This document shows positions 55,501 through 63,934 of a stretch of DNA of 64,000 bases, one piece after another. How positions within the stretch are numbered: the stretch's first letter is position 1; each line of letters begins with the position of its first letter. A program made the position numbers and the translations under genes. This stretch comes from an uncultured Collinsella sp. (GTDB lineage: Bacteria > Actinomycetota > Coriobacteriia > Coriobacteriales > Coriobacteriaceae). Location: NCBI GenBank assembly GCA_902470095.1, contig CABRFG010000001.1:31258-95257 (forward strand), written 5' to 3'. A model generated the notes under the pieces. That model was given only the letters and a program-made list of their open reading frames with translations. It did no database searches and was not told the DNA's origin.

Positions 55501-56940
55501 ATCAACGGCAAAATGGTGGTGCCCATTGCATACGAGACCGCAGGCGGTTGTGGCTGTGCATCGTACGCCGTGATCGGCCAGTCCATTGCGGGCTGGGGCG
55601 TTATGTCGCCAGATGCCACAGTACCCCACGCGGTGCCGTGGCCGCAGCACACGGGCTTTTTGGCTACCGTCAACGAGCAACTGCAGCATATTACTTGGAC
55701 GCGAGGCGCATCGGCATTTGCAACGCAGCCCGTGGGTGCCGCAGGCTGTGGCCCGGCATCGTTTAGCGTAAGCAACAACGGCAGGTGCGTGCTCTATGTA
55801 GAGAACACCGATGGCAAGGTGGGGCAAACCTACGACGAAGAAGGCAACCCGGTAGCAGTGATGGGCAAGCACTTCCGCATCTTCGCCAGCACCTTGGCAG
55901 GCGATCTGTTTACGGAGCCGTTCGTGATGTGCGAGCTGGACCATCCCGTCGATCAGATAACGACATTTTTGACGTCGGGGAGCATGCTCTCCGCGCTCGC
56001 CACGCACATTGTGAGCACGGAGAAGAGCGAGGCAGAACTACACGGCATCGAAGTGCCCTTGGTGGCGTGTGCCACTCCGACGGGCGCAGTCGCTACCTCG
56101 GGCGCGGTGGTGCCCGGAGCAGCAGGCGAATCCTTCATGGTCACGGTGCGAAACGACGGCAACACCTTGCTGACCGCCGGCACAATCGATCTGTACCGAG
56201 AGGGCTCCAGCCAGCCGTTCACCAGCGCATCCATCGGGTTCGGAGCGAACACACGCATGGCATCGATCTACGATCCAGAGCTTGCCGAGGACGCTTCGGT
56301 CAACGACATGGCACACGTGAAGTACGCGCTCGAAACGCTGGGCACACCTTTTGCAACGCACCCGCTGGTAGCCGACAGTGGCAACGCCGTGCTGGCACCG
56401 GGTTGCACGGCACAGTTCCGCATGAGCTTCGCCATCCCCGAGAGTTGGAGCGATGAAGTGGGCAAACGTGTAACGCTATATGCGAAGGCGCGCAATCTGG
56501 TGGCGCTCGATCCCGTAACGCTCGAGGAAATTCGACCGGGCGCAAACTCGGCGCTGGGTGCCGTGCTGCACGAGCTTCATGTGCCCGACGCGGCATGCGA
56601 ACGCTCAGAAGTTCAGGTCGGCGTATGCGACAACGCGGATACGACGGGGCTTCACGATGCACCGATGACGGCGGACGGCAGTGGCGGCTCGAGTGGCGGC
56701 GGTACTGACAAGGGCGGCGGCTCCGGCGGAAGCAGCTCCAGCAGTGGCAAGGACCACGGCACTAACAAGCGCTCCGGAAAATCGGGCGCGCTTGCGGGCA
56801 CGGGCGATGTCAACGCTCCCCTTACGGCAGCCGCAGCAGCACTCGCCGCAGCTGGTGCCGGCCTTGTCGCCTACAGCGCCCGCCGCACGGCACTCGAAAA
56901 CGACGCCCCCGATGAGGTCAATTCTGATAAGCCTCGCTAG
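52573..56940 (+). CDS. LAxTG-anchored large surface protein
   Basis: A 1455-residue cell-wall protein. It begins MLDRRSLLVAGASSLASIML, whose RR and following hydrophobic part look like a twin-arginine signal. After the signal an Ig-like segment (GVVVVDVANKNTPITGAQVTLTSRYAAGKQLTATTDDEGTAIFEV) of carboxypeptidase-regulatory type follows, then long beta-rich regions with no recognised enzyme. A Gly/Ser-rich linker (around residue 1380) precedes LAGTG (1407-1411), a hydrophobic helix and a basic SARR tail. LAxTG is the class E sortase motif of actinobacteria. The ATG at 52573 has GGGAG upstream. Function is probably attachment or host-surface contact. Confidence 0.85.
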   Translation: MLDRRSLLVAGASSLASIMLQRVPGSANAFILPFAPTEAYADEDDPFKVLVLSRTMFGVVVVDVANKNTPITGAQVTLTSRYAAGKQLTATTDDEGTAIFEVAPLSEGYVDETTLLDAYDFNGGISISMAGYRDVEIPLARVQGGTAITAPTRPLSDGEPYFRQLTFDEWDIQYADATFMAMSADEAANDQPDTHAFTVQAHLPQGGQATLHINKVMPAAGSSSETVTQIGQVKASASGADNLATFTLEDKFLDAASSLLEEGCKLRFVLDYQGKTYTLSSPMAVVTAPAAKAESGSTTIIPTTMDQEITPFDFPAAFPGIGGNKFTCWMPTFPILFDFSFAGYVLFGGGYKPASYMNDSGNPDPEYWKKSPRESGAKQANRYLDEMEGKWNQYKSMSAGSGTDPRNTKLLRHHCTPLFTMDIATQLYGSLAYDWVGKTWGNNNDPAYGNIKALFQVRTDLNWTEQFTLGPVPFFLNVNPWVLAKLALAVGAHTHGSGAAFFKNISLDYSNTSGSFTIQIGLAVTFGAGVAGVASSAVRGAASLTLFIGYEKADGHQLPRLRVGADVDVDVILQFVMFKWTTKAWSGSWPTLLDSWNMSVNNGDQYVLQRSELALGGDTPYTLDACFGSAGNIEAGGVPQFIASATIVTNAELLARAEVKATAVNAAPVVRDWDQAVTRIELEADAESDDTGQIEHFVHVLMENDENAAPMYEYTYIGQATNAVADPNANSAGVSEDERGGIKPSSDNVLFAGVLSEAHMKLAMVAGVECLFRIASVRYGENGRSRLVVHTKTNGTWSAPTPVDFPLGFGEGDVERDGIYDYDFDVVEYTDGRGNQDAYVLLVSGERPAGDNTLFDTASTSGILSVVRLRISNDGVRVISHTSWRSISRGRLQEDGYHCLQCPRITVGKTLVDGRLSGAYLHRRGTTAEKTLGSEAEVALECFTLWSDVSGDSLTFRQVLRFPQAPSSIELGASENINGKMVVPIAYETAGGCGCASYAVIGQSIAGWGVMSPDATVPHAVPWPQHTGFLATVNEQLQHITWTRGASAFATQPVGAAGCGPASFSVSNNGRCVLYVENTDGKVGQTYDEEGNPVAVMGKHFRIFASTLAGDLFTEPFVMCELDHPVDQITTFLTSGSMLSALATHIVSTEKSEAELHGIEVPLVACATPTGAVATSGAVVPGAAGESFMVTVRNDGNTLLTAGTIDLYREGSSQPFTSASIGFGANTRMASIYDPELAEDASVNDMAHVKYALETLGTPFATHPLVADSGNAVLAPGCTAQFRMSFAIPESWSDEVGKRVTLYAKARNLVALDPVTLEEIRPGANSALGAVLHELHVPDAACERSEVQVGVCDNADTTGLHDAPMTADGSGGSSGGGTDKGGGSGGSSSSSGKDHGTNKRSGKSGALAGTGDVNAPLTAAAAALAAAGAGLVAYSARRTALENDAPDEVNSDKPR

Positions 56941-56988
56941 CTCCTAGTTACTTTTGTGAGAGACGCCAACTCGGCTCGTCGAACATCA

Positions 56989-57024
56989 AATGGGCTGGTT
57001 CTGGATACCCAGAGCCAGCCCATT
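56989..57024. terminator. Bidirectional terminator after the surface protein
   Basis: AATGGGCTGG (56989-56998) with complement (57015-57024), plus inner TCTGG/CCAGA pairs around a short loop. It separates the surface protein from the convergent membrane gene. Confidence 0.75.
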
Positions 57025-57029
57025 GCGCA

Positions 57030-57614
57030 TTAGTTATCGTCAGTGGAGTCGAGTTCTGCCTCGAGCTTGGCACGGCGTCTTTTCGCCGTGAAAAACGTTG
57101 CGCACAGGGCAGCAAACGTGGCCGCGAAAATCGTCGCACCGCAGAACACGCCCGTGGCCAGGTTCGCCAACCAAAAGACGCTTTCGAGCGGTACGATCTG
57201 CGCCTCAGCGATACAGCGCATTGCGGCAATAACAAGCGCGAACGCGGCGCCGCTAAGACCGCTGAGAAGCAGGAAATATCCAACAGGAAGATGCTCGGTT
57301 TGCCCAAAACGATTGGTATCGACATAGCCCTTCCGCGTTTGCAGTCCTGCGCAAATCAACATCACGAGAACGAGCCACAAATACATGGCTGCCTCGAACG
57401 GCGTTGCAAAGCCATGCGGCATTTCACTGGCGTCGCTGTGAACCCACGCAACCTGTCGAGCTATAAACTGGTAGAAAAATATCATCAACATGCCAAACGA
57501 AAGCAGCACGAAACCAATCTTGTAGATCTTCGCGCTCTCAGCCTCCAGGCGCTCATCCTTTGTGCCGGCATATTCACGCCACTTTTGCACGAGTTTTAAA
57601 TCTTCAAATTTCAT
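57030..57614 (-). CDS. Small polytopic membrane protein paired with an XRE regulator
   Basis: A 194-residue protein with four helices (about residues 33-53, 75-95, 115-135 and 143-167) and charged ends. It resembles small DUF proteins that sit next to a short HTH gene (DUF6773-like, low certainty). Its start lies ten bases beyond the stop of the XRE gene, with AGGAG between, so both are one operon. Such pairs are common in gut actinobacteria and firmicutes; the role of the membrane part is unknown. Confidence 0.7.
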   Translation of the reverse strand: MKFEDLKLVQKWREYAGTKDERLEAESAKIYKIGFVLLSFGMLMIFFYQFIARQVAWVHSDASEMPHGFATPFEAAMYLWLVLVMLICAGLQTRKGYVDTNRFGQTEHLPVGYFLLLSGLSGAAFALVIAAMRCIAEAQIVPLESVFWLANLATGVFCGATIFAATFAALCATFFTAKRRRAKLEAELDSTDDN

Positions 57615-57623
57615 AGCGAACTC

Positions 57624-57854
57624 CTAAAGAGCGTTAGGGTCGACGTCGATCCCGTCTTCCCAAAACAGATCGTTCAACGTAACGCGTAGCGCTTTGCAGA
57701 TCGCCACACATAAATTGAGCGTGGGGTTATAGCCGCCCGCCTCGATTAGGCCGATAGTCTGGCGCGTAACGCCCACGGCCTCGGCCAAGTCAGCTTGCGA
57801 AAGGCCAACCGCCGCGCGCGCCGCCTTCATGCGTAGGTTCTTTTTGCCCGGCAT
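57624..57854 (-). CDS. XRE-family helix-turn-helix regulator
   Basis: A 76-residue single-domain regulator: MKAARAAVGLSQADLAEAVGVTRQTIGLIEAGGYNPTLNLCVAICKALRVTLNDLFWED, a full helix-turn-helix of the YgzD/YvaO type. AAAGGA precedes the ATG at 57854. It probably represses the operon it starts, since a clean promoter bracketed by TGACAGA inverted repeats lies just upstream. Confidence 0.9.
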   Translation of the reverse strand: MPGKKNLRMKAARAAVGLSQADLAEAVGVTRQTIGLIEAGGYNPTLNLCVAICKALRVTLNDLFWEDGIDVDPNAL

Positions 57855-57894
57855 GGAGTTCCTTTCGTAGTAATGGACAGATATCCGTTGCAAC

Positions 57895-57944
57895 ATGACA
57901 GAAATATATTGCATATATCAGACAATGTCAACTATATCTGTCAT
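57895..57944 (-). promoter_or_regulatory. Promoter of the XRE operon with flanking operators
   Basis: On the gene strand TTGACA (57931-57926), exactly 17 bases, TATATT (57908-57903): a near-consensus promoter. ATGACAGA (57895-57902) and TCTGTCAT (57937-57944) lie on either side as an inverted repeat, ideal for repression by a dimeric HTH protein. Confidence 0.78.
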
Positions 57945-58006
57945 TATGAAAACCATGTCCGACATCGCCATGCGGACATTACAACTTCGGTTCACTATTC
58001 AAACTT

Positions 58007-58108
58007 ACTCGGACAGAACCGACTCGGTTTTGTCCGAGTAAACTCGAGCATAAACTAATCCATGCGATACAATTAACTCGGACAAAACCGAGTCGGAAGG
58101 AACCGAGT
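58007..58108 (+). promoter_or_regulatory. Inverted and direct ACTCGGACA repeats before the DUF234 ATPase gene
   Basis: A 33-base inverted repeat (58007-58022 and 58024-58039, 15 of 16 bases paired around one C) with half-site ACTCGGACAGAACCGA. A direct copy of the half-site, ACTCGGACAAAACCGA, lies at 58076-58091, and AACCGAGT at 58101-58108 overlaps the space just before the start. The ribosome binding site GGAAGG is between them, so a bound protein would block both transcription and translation. Confidence 0.75.
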
Positions 58109-58110
58109 AA

Positions 58111-59493
58111 GTGGAATTCATTGGCAGGGAGCATGAACTCGCCCGTATTAAGAAAACGCTCAAAGCACCCGAGCAGCGCAATGTTCTCATTTACGGCAGG
58201 CGTCGCGTCGGAAAAAGTGAGCTCATCAAGCAGGCGCTAACCGATTTGTCGGACGTCGCAACGGTCTATTACGAGTGCCGCCAAACCTCCGAGGCAGACA
58301 ACCTCGAGAGTCTGTCCGTCCTTGTTGCTGAAGCGCTGAGCTTTCCTCCGCTCGCCTTCACAGGCATCCGTGAGCTCATCGAATTTCTGTTTGCCCAAGC
58401 CAAAGACAAGAACATTACCCTCGTTCTCGACGAATACCCCTACTTGAGAGATGCGGTTAAAGGCTTAGACAGCATTCTTCAGACCTCAATCGACGCCCAC
58501 AGGGAGGACTCACGTTTAAACATTGTCCTGTGCGGCTCCTACGTTGAGATTATGAAATCCCTCATCGAGCATGAAAGCCCCCTCTACGGGCGAATTGATC
58601 TCGCGCTTGAGCTTAAGCCCATGGATTACTTTGACGCTGCGAAGTTCTATCCCGCGTTCTCGCCCGAGGACAAGGTGCTGCTCTATAGCGTTTTTGGCGG
58701 CATCCCCTTTTACAATCGCCTCATCGATCAATCCCAAAGCGTACGCGGCAACATCATCGAGCTCGTCACGGAACCTGGCGCACGCTTAGAAAGCGAGGTG
58801 CCGTCCTATCTCAACGCCGAGATCTCGAAGATGACCAACGCCAACGAAGTTTTCGGGGCTCTCGCACAAGGTTACTCCCGTTGGGGGGACGTGCTGGCAC
58901 AGTCGCACGTCTCGAGCGGTCCGGCCATGGCAGACGTGCTCGACAAGCTCATGTCACTCGAAATCGTCCAAAAGCGTGCACCCATCAACGACCCTACGAA
59001 CAAGCGCAAGTCTGGCTACTTTGTAGTGGATCCGCTTTCGCTCTTTTACTATCGCTATGTTTTCCGCAATGCCTCGGCGCGTCAGCTGCTCGACCCGGAA
59101 GTCTTCTATGATCGTCACGTCTCCCAAGACTTCGAGGAAAACTACGTTCCTCATATGTTCGAGGAGATCTGCCGTCAATACCTCGTGCGGCAGAACAGGA
59201 CCGGCAAGATCGAACCGGCTTTCGACGCCATAGGCAAGTACTGGTACGACGATCCCGCAAACAAAACGAGCGGCGAATTCGATGTGGTAACGCAAGACCC
59301 CGAGGGTTACGCATTCTACGAAGCAAAGTTCCGCAAATCCCCCATCACGCAAAAAATGGTCGACGAGGAAATCGCCCAAGTCGAGGCAACGGGGCTCAAG
59401 TGCCATCGCTATGGATTCTTCTCCCGTTCGGGCTTCGAAGCTGGCAAAAGTGATCGAACCGTCTTCATCGACCTGCCGCAGATGTTTGGATAG
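58111..59493 (+). CDS. Archaeal-type ATPase with DUF234/PD-(D/E)XK C-terminal domain
   Basis: A 460-residue ATPase of the COG1672 type. Walker A is GRRRVGKS (29-36), Walker B is LVLDEYPYL near residue 112, and FGGIPFYNRLI is the sensor region. A winged-helix follows (about residues 240-320). The C-terminal DUF234 part carries D391 and E404-A-K406, the layout of a PD-(D/E)XK nuclease. GTG 58111 follows GGAAGG. Many such proteins are linked to mobile genes, but none is adjacent here. The start lies directly behind a repeat array that may be its own binding site. Confidence 0.85.
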   Translation: MEFIGREHELARIKKTLKAPEQRNVLIYGRRRVGKSELIKQALTDLSDVATVYYECRQTSEADNLESLSVLVAEALSFPPLAFTGIRELIEFLFAQAKDKNITLVLDEYPYLRDAVKGLDSILQTSIDAHREDSRLNIVLCGSYVEIMKSLIEHESPLYGRIDLALELKPMDYFDAAKFYPAFSPEDKVLLYSVFGGIPFYNRLIDQSQSVRGNIIELVTEPGARLESEVPSYLNAEISKMTNANEVFGALAQGYSRWGDVLAQSHVSSGPAMADVLDKLMSLEIVQKRAPINDPTNKRKSGYFVVDPLSLFYYRYVFRNASARQLLDPEVFYDRHVSQDFEENYVPHMFEEICRQYLVRQNRTGKIEPAFDAIGKYWYDDPANKTSGEFDVVTQDPEGYAFYEAKFRKSPITQKMVDEEIAQVEATGLKCHRYGFFSRSGFEAGKSDRTVFIDLPQMFG

Positions 59494-59535
59494 GACAGGA
59501 CAGGTCCCTCCCGCACTCCAAGCATTCATTATCTA

Positions 59536-59553
59536 ATCGAACGATTGTTCGAT
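59536..59553 (+). promoter_or_regulatory. LexA/SOS-box-like palindrome
   Basis: ATCGAAC-GATT-GTTCGAT: seven-base arms around GATT, containing CGAACNNNNGTTCG, the SOS-box plan used by actinobacteria and Gram-positive bacteria. It lies just upstream of a promoter for the topoisomerase operon. Confidence 0.75.
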
Positions 59554-59567
59554 GGATTTCGTGTTGG

Positions 59568-59596
59568 TTGGAATCGTCCGTGGGCTGGGCTATGCT
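59568..59596 (+). promoter_or_regulatory. Promoter of the topoisomerase operon
   Basis: TTGGAA (59568-59573), 17 bases, TATGCT (59591-59596). The LexA-like box ends 15 bases upstream. Confidence 0.6.
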
Positions 59597-59650
59597 ACCT
59601 TGACTATCTATATGACTTAAACGCAGCAAAGGAGCACCGAGAGAGCGAGT

Positions 59651-61648
59651 ATGGCAAAAAACACCGCAAACTATGGTAACGACAGTATCCGCCAGCTCAA
59701 GGACGAGGAGCGCGTACGCCTGCGCCCCGCCGTCATCTTTGGCTCGGATGGACTCGACGGCTGCGCGCATGCCGCCTTCGAGATTCTGTCCAACGCCGTT
59801 GACGAGGCGCGCCAGGGCTACGGCAAGCTCATCACCCTTACCGCCTTTCGCGATGGCTCCATTCAGGTAGAGGACAATGGCCGCGGCTGCCCGCTCGACT
59901 GGAACCCTTCCGAGAAGCGCTTTAACTGGGAGCTCGTCTTTTGCGAACTCTACGCCGGCGGCAAGTATAACAACAACCAAGGCGGCGACTACGACTTCTC
60001 GCTCGGCACCAACGGCCTGGGCTCCTGCGCGACTCAGTACGCTTCCGAGTACATGGACGTCACCGTCTGGCGTGACGGCAACAAGTACTCCTTACACTTT
60101 AAGAAGGGCAAGGTTGTCGGCGCCAAGAAGAAGGCACTCGAAATTGAGCCCAGCGACGAGGACCGCACCGGCACCACTATCAAGTGGCGCCCCGATCTTG
60201 AGGTCTTTACCTCGATTAGTATTCCCCACGATTGGTATCGCGAGACCATGCGCCGTCAGGCCGTGGTCAACGCCAACGTGACCTTCCGCCTGCGCATTGA
60301 GGGCGACGATGGCGAGTTTTCCGAAGAGGACTTTTGCTATCCCAAGGGCATCGAGGACTACGTGCTCGAGAAGGTCGGTACCGACTACCTTACCGAGCCC
60401 TTCTTTATCGAGGCCGACCGTCGCGGTCGCGATCGCGAGGACCTGCCCGATTACAACGTAAAAATCACCGCATGCATGTGCTTCTCGCGCACCTTCATGA
60501 TGCAGGAGTACTACCACAACTCATCGTGGCTCGAGAACGGCGGTTCGCCCGAAAAGGCCGCCCGCAGCGCTTTGACCAGCGCCATCGATGCCTACATTAA
60601 GCAACAGGGCAAATACAACAAAAACGAGAGCGGCATTAAGTGGCAGGACGTCCAGGACTGCCTGGTGCTGGTGACCAACTGCTTCTCCACCCAGACGTCC
60701 TACGAGAACCAGACCAAAAAGGCCATCAATAACCGCTTTATCCAGCAGGCTATGACGGCATTCTTTAAGGAGCGTCTCTCGACCTACTTGATCGAGAACA
60801 AGGACGCCGCCAACAAGATCATGGAGCAGGTGCTCATCAACAAGCGCTCGCGCGAGAATGCCGAGAAGACGCGTCAGAGCATCAAGACCAACTTGCAGCA
60901 GAAGACCGACATGGCCAACCGCGTGCAGAAGTTCATCGACTGCCGCTCCAAGGACAAGAGCCGTCGCGAGATCTACATCGTAGAGGGCGACTCGGCAGCG
61001 GGCGCCATTCGCACCTCGCGCGATGCCGAGTTCCAAGGCGTTATGCCTGTCCGCGGCAAGATCCTCAACTGCCTAAAGGAGGACTATCCGCGCATCTTTA
61101 AGTCCGACATCATCATGGACCTCATGCGCGTGCTGGGCTGCGGCGTGGAAATCAAAGATAAGCGCATCAAGAACCTTGGCGCCTTCGACCTGGACAACCT
61201 CAACTGGAACAAGGTCATCATCTGTACGGACGCCGACGTCGACGGTTACCACATTCGCACGCTCGTGCTCACCATGCTCTACCGCCTGGTGCCCACGCTC
61301 ATCGACGAGGGCTACGTGTATATCGCCGAGTCTCCGCTCTACGAGATCAACTGCAAAGAGAAGACCTACTTTGCCTACACCGAGCTAGAAAAGAACGGCA
61401 TCCTCAAGGAGATCGGCGACCAGAAGTGTTCCATCAACCGCTCCAAGGGTCTTGGCGAGAACGACCCGGACATGATGTGGCTCACCACCATGAACCCCGA
61501 GACGCGTCGCCTGATTAAGGTGGAGCCCGAGGACGTCACCAAGATGGAGACCATGTTTAACCTGTTGCTGGGTAACGACGAAGCGGGCCGCAAGCGCCAT
61601 ATCTCCGAGCACGGCAAGGAATATCTGGACCAGCTGGACCTGCAATAG
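59651..61648 (+). CDS. Type IIA topoisomerase, GyrB/ParE-like subunit
   Basis: A 665-residue ATPase subunit. GHKL motifs EILSNAVDEA and ENDNGRGCP (Cys-Pro replaces the usual Ile-Pro) and YAGGKYNNNQGGDYDFSLGTNGLGS are present; the transducer follows; TOPRIM motifs EGDSAAGAI, DADVDGYH and SKGLGEND complete it. The divergence from standard GyrB and the presence of a partner gene suggest a second gyrase or a Topo IV-like enzyme. AAAGGAG is about 17 bases before the ATG at 59651, so translation may rely on another signal. It is co-transcribed with the A subunit and lies behind a LexA-like box. Confidence 0.9.
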   Translation: MAKNTANYGNDSIRQLKDEERVRLRPAVIFGSDGLDGCAHAAFEILSNAVDEARQGYGKLITLTAFRDGSIQVEDNGRGCPLDWNPSEKRFNWELVFCELYAGGKYNNNQGGDYDFSLGTNGLGSCATQYASEYMDVTVWRDGNKYSLHFKKGKVVGAKKKALEIEPSDEDRTGTTIKWRPDLEVFTSISIPHDWYRETMRRQAVVNANVTFRLRIEGDDGEFSEEDFCYPKGIEDYVLEKVGTDYLTEPFFIEADRRGRDREDLPDYNVKITACMCFSRTFMMQEYYHNSSWLENGGSPEKAARSALTSAIDAYIKQQGKYNKNESGIKWQDVQDCLVLVTNCFSTQTSYENQTKKAINNRFIQQAMTAFFKERLSTYLIENKDAANKIMEQVLINKRSRENAEKTRQSIKTNLQQKTDMANRVQKFIDCRSKDKSRREIYIVEGDSAAGAIRTSRDAEFQGVMPVRGKILNCLKEDYPRIFKSDIIMDLMRVLGCGVEIKDKRIKNLGAFDLDNLNWNKVIICTDADVDGYHIRTLVLTMLYRLVPTLIDEGYVYIAESPLYEINCKEKTYFAYTELEKNGILKEIGDQKCSINRSKGLGENDPDMMWLTTMNPETRRLIKVEPEDVTKMETMFNLLLGNDEAGRKRHISEHGKEYLDQLDLQ

Positions 61649-61693
61649 CAGCAAATCGATAACGACGGCCCATAAGAAGTTCAAGAGGAAATC

Positions 61694-63934
61694 GTGGCAA
61701 AGAAGAAGACGAAGAACCAGCCAAAGAAAAAGCAGGTCAACGCCGAAAACGTCATCGGCCTGCACTCCGAGGTCACCGACCAGCCGATCACGCAGACGCT
61801 CGAGGTCAACTACATGCCCTACGCCATGAGCGTCAACGTCTCGCGTGCGTTCCCCGAGATCGACGGCTTTAAGCCCTCGCACCGCAAGCTGCTCTACACC
61901 ATGTACAAGATGGGTCTGCTCAAGGGCGAGCGCCAGAAGAGCGCCAACATCGTGGGCCAGACCATGAAGCTCAACCCGCACGGCGATGCCGCGATCTACG
62001 AGACGATGGTGCGCCTGGCGACGGGCAACGAAGCACTGCTTGCCCCCTTCGTGGAGTCGAAGGGCAACTTTGGCAAGTACTATTCGGGCGATCTGAGCTA
62101 CGCCGCCTCGCGTTATACCGAGGCCAAGCTCTCCCCCATCAGCGCCGAGATCTTCAAGGACATCGATAAGGACCCGGTCGACTTCGTCGACAGCTACGAC
62201 GGTGCCATGAAGGAGCCGCGCCTGCTGCCCACCACGTTCCCCAATATCCTCGTCTCGGCCAACAAGGGCATCGGCGTAGCCATGGCATCCGACATCTGCG
62301 GTTTCAACCTCAACGAGGTCTGTACCGCCACGATGCACTACCTGCAGGATCCCGACTGCGACCTGCTCGAGTACATGCCCATGCCCGACTTCTCGACCGG
62401 CGGCGAGATTATCTACCGCCGCGAGGAGATGGAGAAGATCATCGAGACCGGCCTTGGCAGCTTCCAGATTCGCTCCCGCTGGCGTTGGATTCCTGAAGAG
62501 CGCATCATCGAGGTCTACGAGATCCCCTACACCACCAAGACCGATGTCATCATCGAGCGCATCGTCAAGCTCTCCAAAGAGGGCAAGGTCAAGGAGATTG
62601 CCGACATCCGCGACGAGACCGACCTTTCGGGTCTGCGTATCGCTATCGACCTTAAGCGCGGTGTCGACCCCGACAAACTCATGGCCAAGCTCTATCGCTC
62701 GACCACGCTGCAGGATTCGTTCTCGTGCAACTTCAACGTGCTCGTCGACGGATATCCCCGTGTCATGGGCGTGCGCCAGATCCTGCACGAGTGGGTCAAG
62801 TGGCGTATTGAGTCCACGCGTCGCCGCATTAACTTTGACCTGGGCAAAAAGTCCGAGCGCCTGCACCTGCTGCACGGCCTCGAGGCGATCTTGCTCGACA
62901 TCGACAAGGCCATCGCCATCATCCGCGGCACCAAGCTCGAAGCCGAGGTCGTGCCCAACCTTATGAAGGGTTTCGACATCGACGAGACCCAGGCCGAGTT
63001 TGTTGCCGAGCTTAAACTCCGCAACATCAACGAGGAGTACATCCTCAACCGCACCAAGGACATCGCCAAGCTAGAGGGTGAGATTGCCGAGCTTGAGGAG
63101 ATTCTCTCCAGCGAGGAGAACATCAAGAAGGTCATCAGCGACGAGCTGGCCGCAGTCAACAAGAAGTACGTGATGCCGCGCCGCACGGGCAGGATCGAGC
63201 CCCATGAGGTTATCGAAGTAAGCTTGGAGCCCGAGGTCGAGGAGTACCCGGTCACCATCATGCTCTCGCGCGATGGCTACCTTAAGAAGATGACAGACCG
63301 CGTGCTCAAGAAGGCGACCACGCTCAAGTACAAGGACGGCGACAAACCCTTTATCGAGTTTCCGTCCTCCAACACCCACGAATTGCTGGTCTTTACCAAC
63401 AAGAGCCAGGTGTACAAGTGCAAGGTTGCGGCGTTTGAGGACACCAAGTCGGCCCAGCTGGGCTCGTACCTGCCGACCGATCTTGAGATGGAACCCGACG
63501 AGAGTGTCATCTGGGTCATCGACCCCGAGGACTACAAGGCCGACGTGTTGTTCGTCTTTGAGAACGGCCGTGTGGTGCGCGTCGCGCTTTCTGGATACGT
63601 CACCAAAACCAACCGCAAGCGCCTCAAGAACGCCATCTACGGTGGCAGCAAGCTGCTGTATGCCCAGGTGCTCAAGGAGGACCGCGACATCGCGCTGGTC
63701 TCGAGCGACTATCGCCTGATGAACTTCAACACGTCGCTGCTCAAGACCAAGACGACCACCAACACGCAGGGCGTCCAGGCCTTTACGGCCAAGAAGGGCC
63801 GCTCGGTCACCACCGTCGGCACAACCGAGGAGATTCTTGGCGCCGGTGTCTCGGCCGAGAAGTTCACCGCGCAGAGCCTGCCCTCCGCCGGTGCCCTCAT
63901 GAAAGAAAACGACATGCCGAGCCTGTTTGACTAG
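61694..63934 (+). CDS. Type IIA topoisomerase, GyrA/ParC-like subunit
   Basis: A 746-residue breakage-reunion subunit. The winged-helix and catalytic Tyr region (SYAASRYTEAKLSPIS) follows DGFKPSHRKLLYTMYKMG, with the primary-dimer domain after. The C-terminal part from about residue 500 is beta-rich (FVFENGRVVRVALSGYVTKTNRKRLKNAIYGGSKLLYAQ), a pinwheel, but no QRGGKG-type GyrA box was found, which argues for Topo IV- or decatenation-type action rather than supercoiling. It starts 45 bases after the B subunit. The 66 bases after its stop hold no gene. Confidence 0.9.
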   Translation: MAKKKTKNQPKKKQVNAENVIGLHSEVTDQPITQTLEVNYMPYAMSVNVSRAFPEIDGFKPSHRKLLYTMYKMGLLKGERQKSANIVGQTMKLNPHGDAAIYETMVRLATGNEALLAPFVESKGNFGKYYSGDLSYAASRYTEAKLSPISAEIFKDIDKDPVDFVDSYDGAMKEPRLLPTTFPNILVSANKGIGVAMASDICGFNLNEVCTATMHYLQDPDCDLLEYMPMPDFSTGGEIIYRREEMEKIIETGLGSFQIRSRWRWIPEERIIEVYEIPYTTKTDVIIERIVKLSKEGKVKEIADIRDETDLSGLRIAIDLKRGVDPDKLMAKLYRSTTLQDSFSCNFNVLVDGYPRVMGVRQILHEWVKWRIESTRRRINFDLGKKSERLHLLHGLEAILLDIDKAIAIIRGTKLEAEVVPNLMKGFDIDETQAEFVAELKLRNINEEYILNRTKDIAKLEGEIAELEEILSSEENIKKVISDELAAVNKKYVMPRRTGRIEPHEVIEVSLEPEVEEYPVTIMLSRDGYLKKMTDRVLKKATTLKYKDGDKPFIEFPSSNTHELLVFTNKSQVYKCKVAAFEDTKSAQLGSYLPTDLEMEPDESVIWVIDPEDYKADVLFVFENGRVVRVALSGYVTKTNRKRLKNAIYGGSKLLYAQVLKEDRDIALVSSDYRLMNFNTSLLKTKTTTNTQGVQAFTAKKGRSVTTVGTTEEILGAGVSAEKFTAQSLPSAGALMKENDMPSLFD

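Noticed and set aside
61385..62875. 496-residue frame opposite the topoisomerase genes
   Set aside because: It spans two genes with catalytic motifs on the plus strand and shows only shadow composition.
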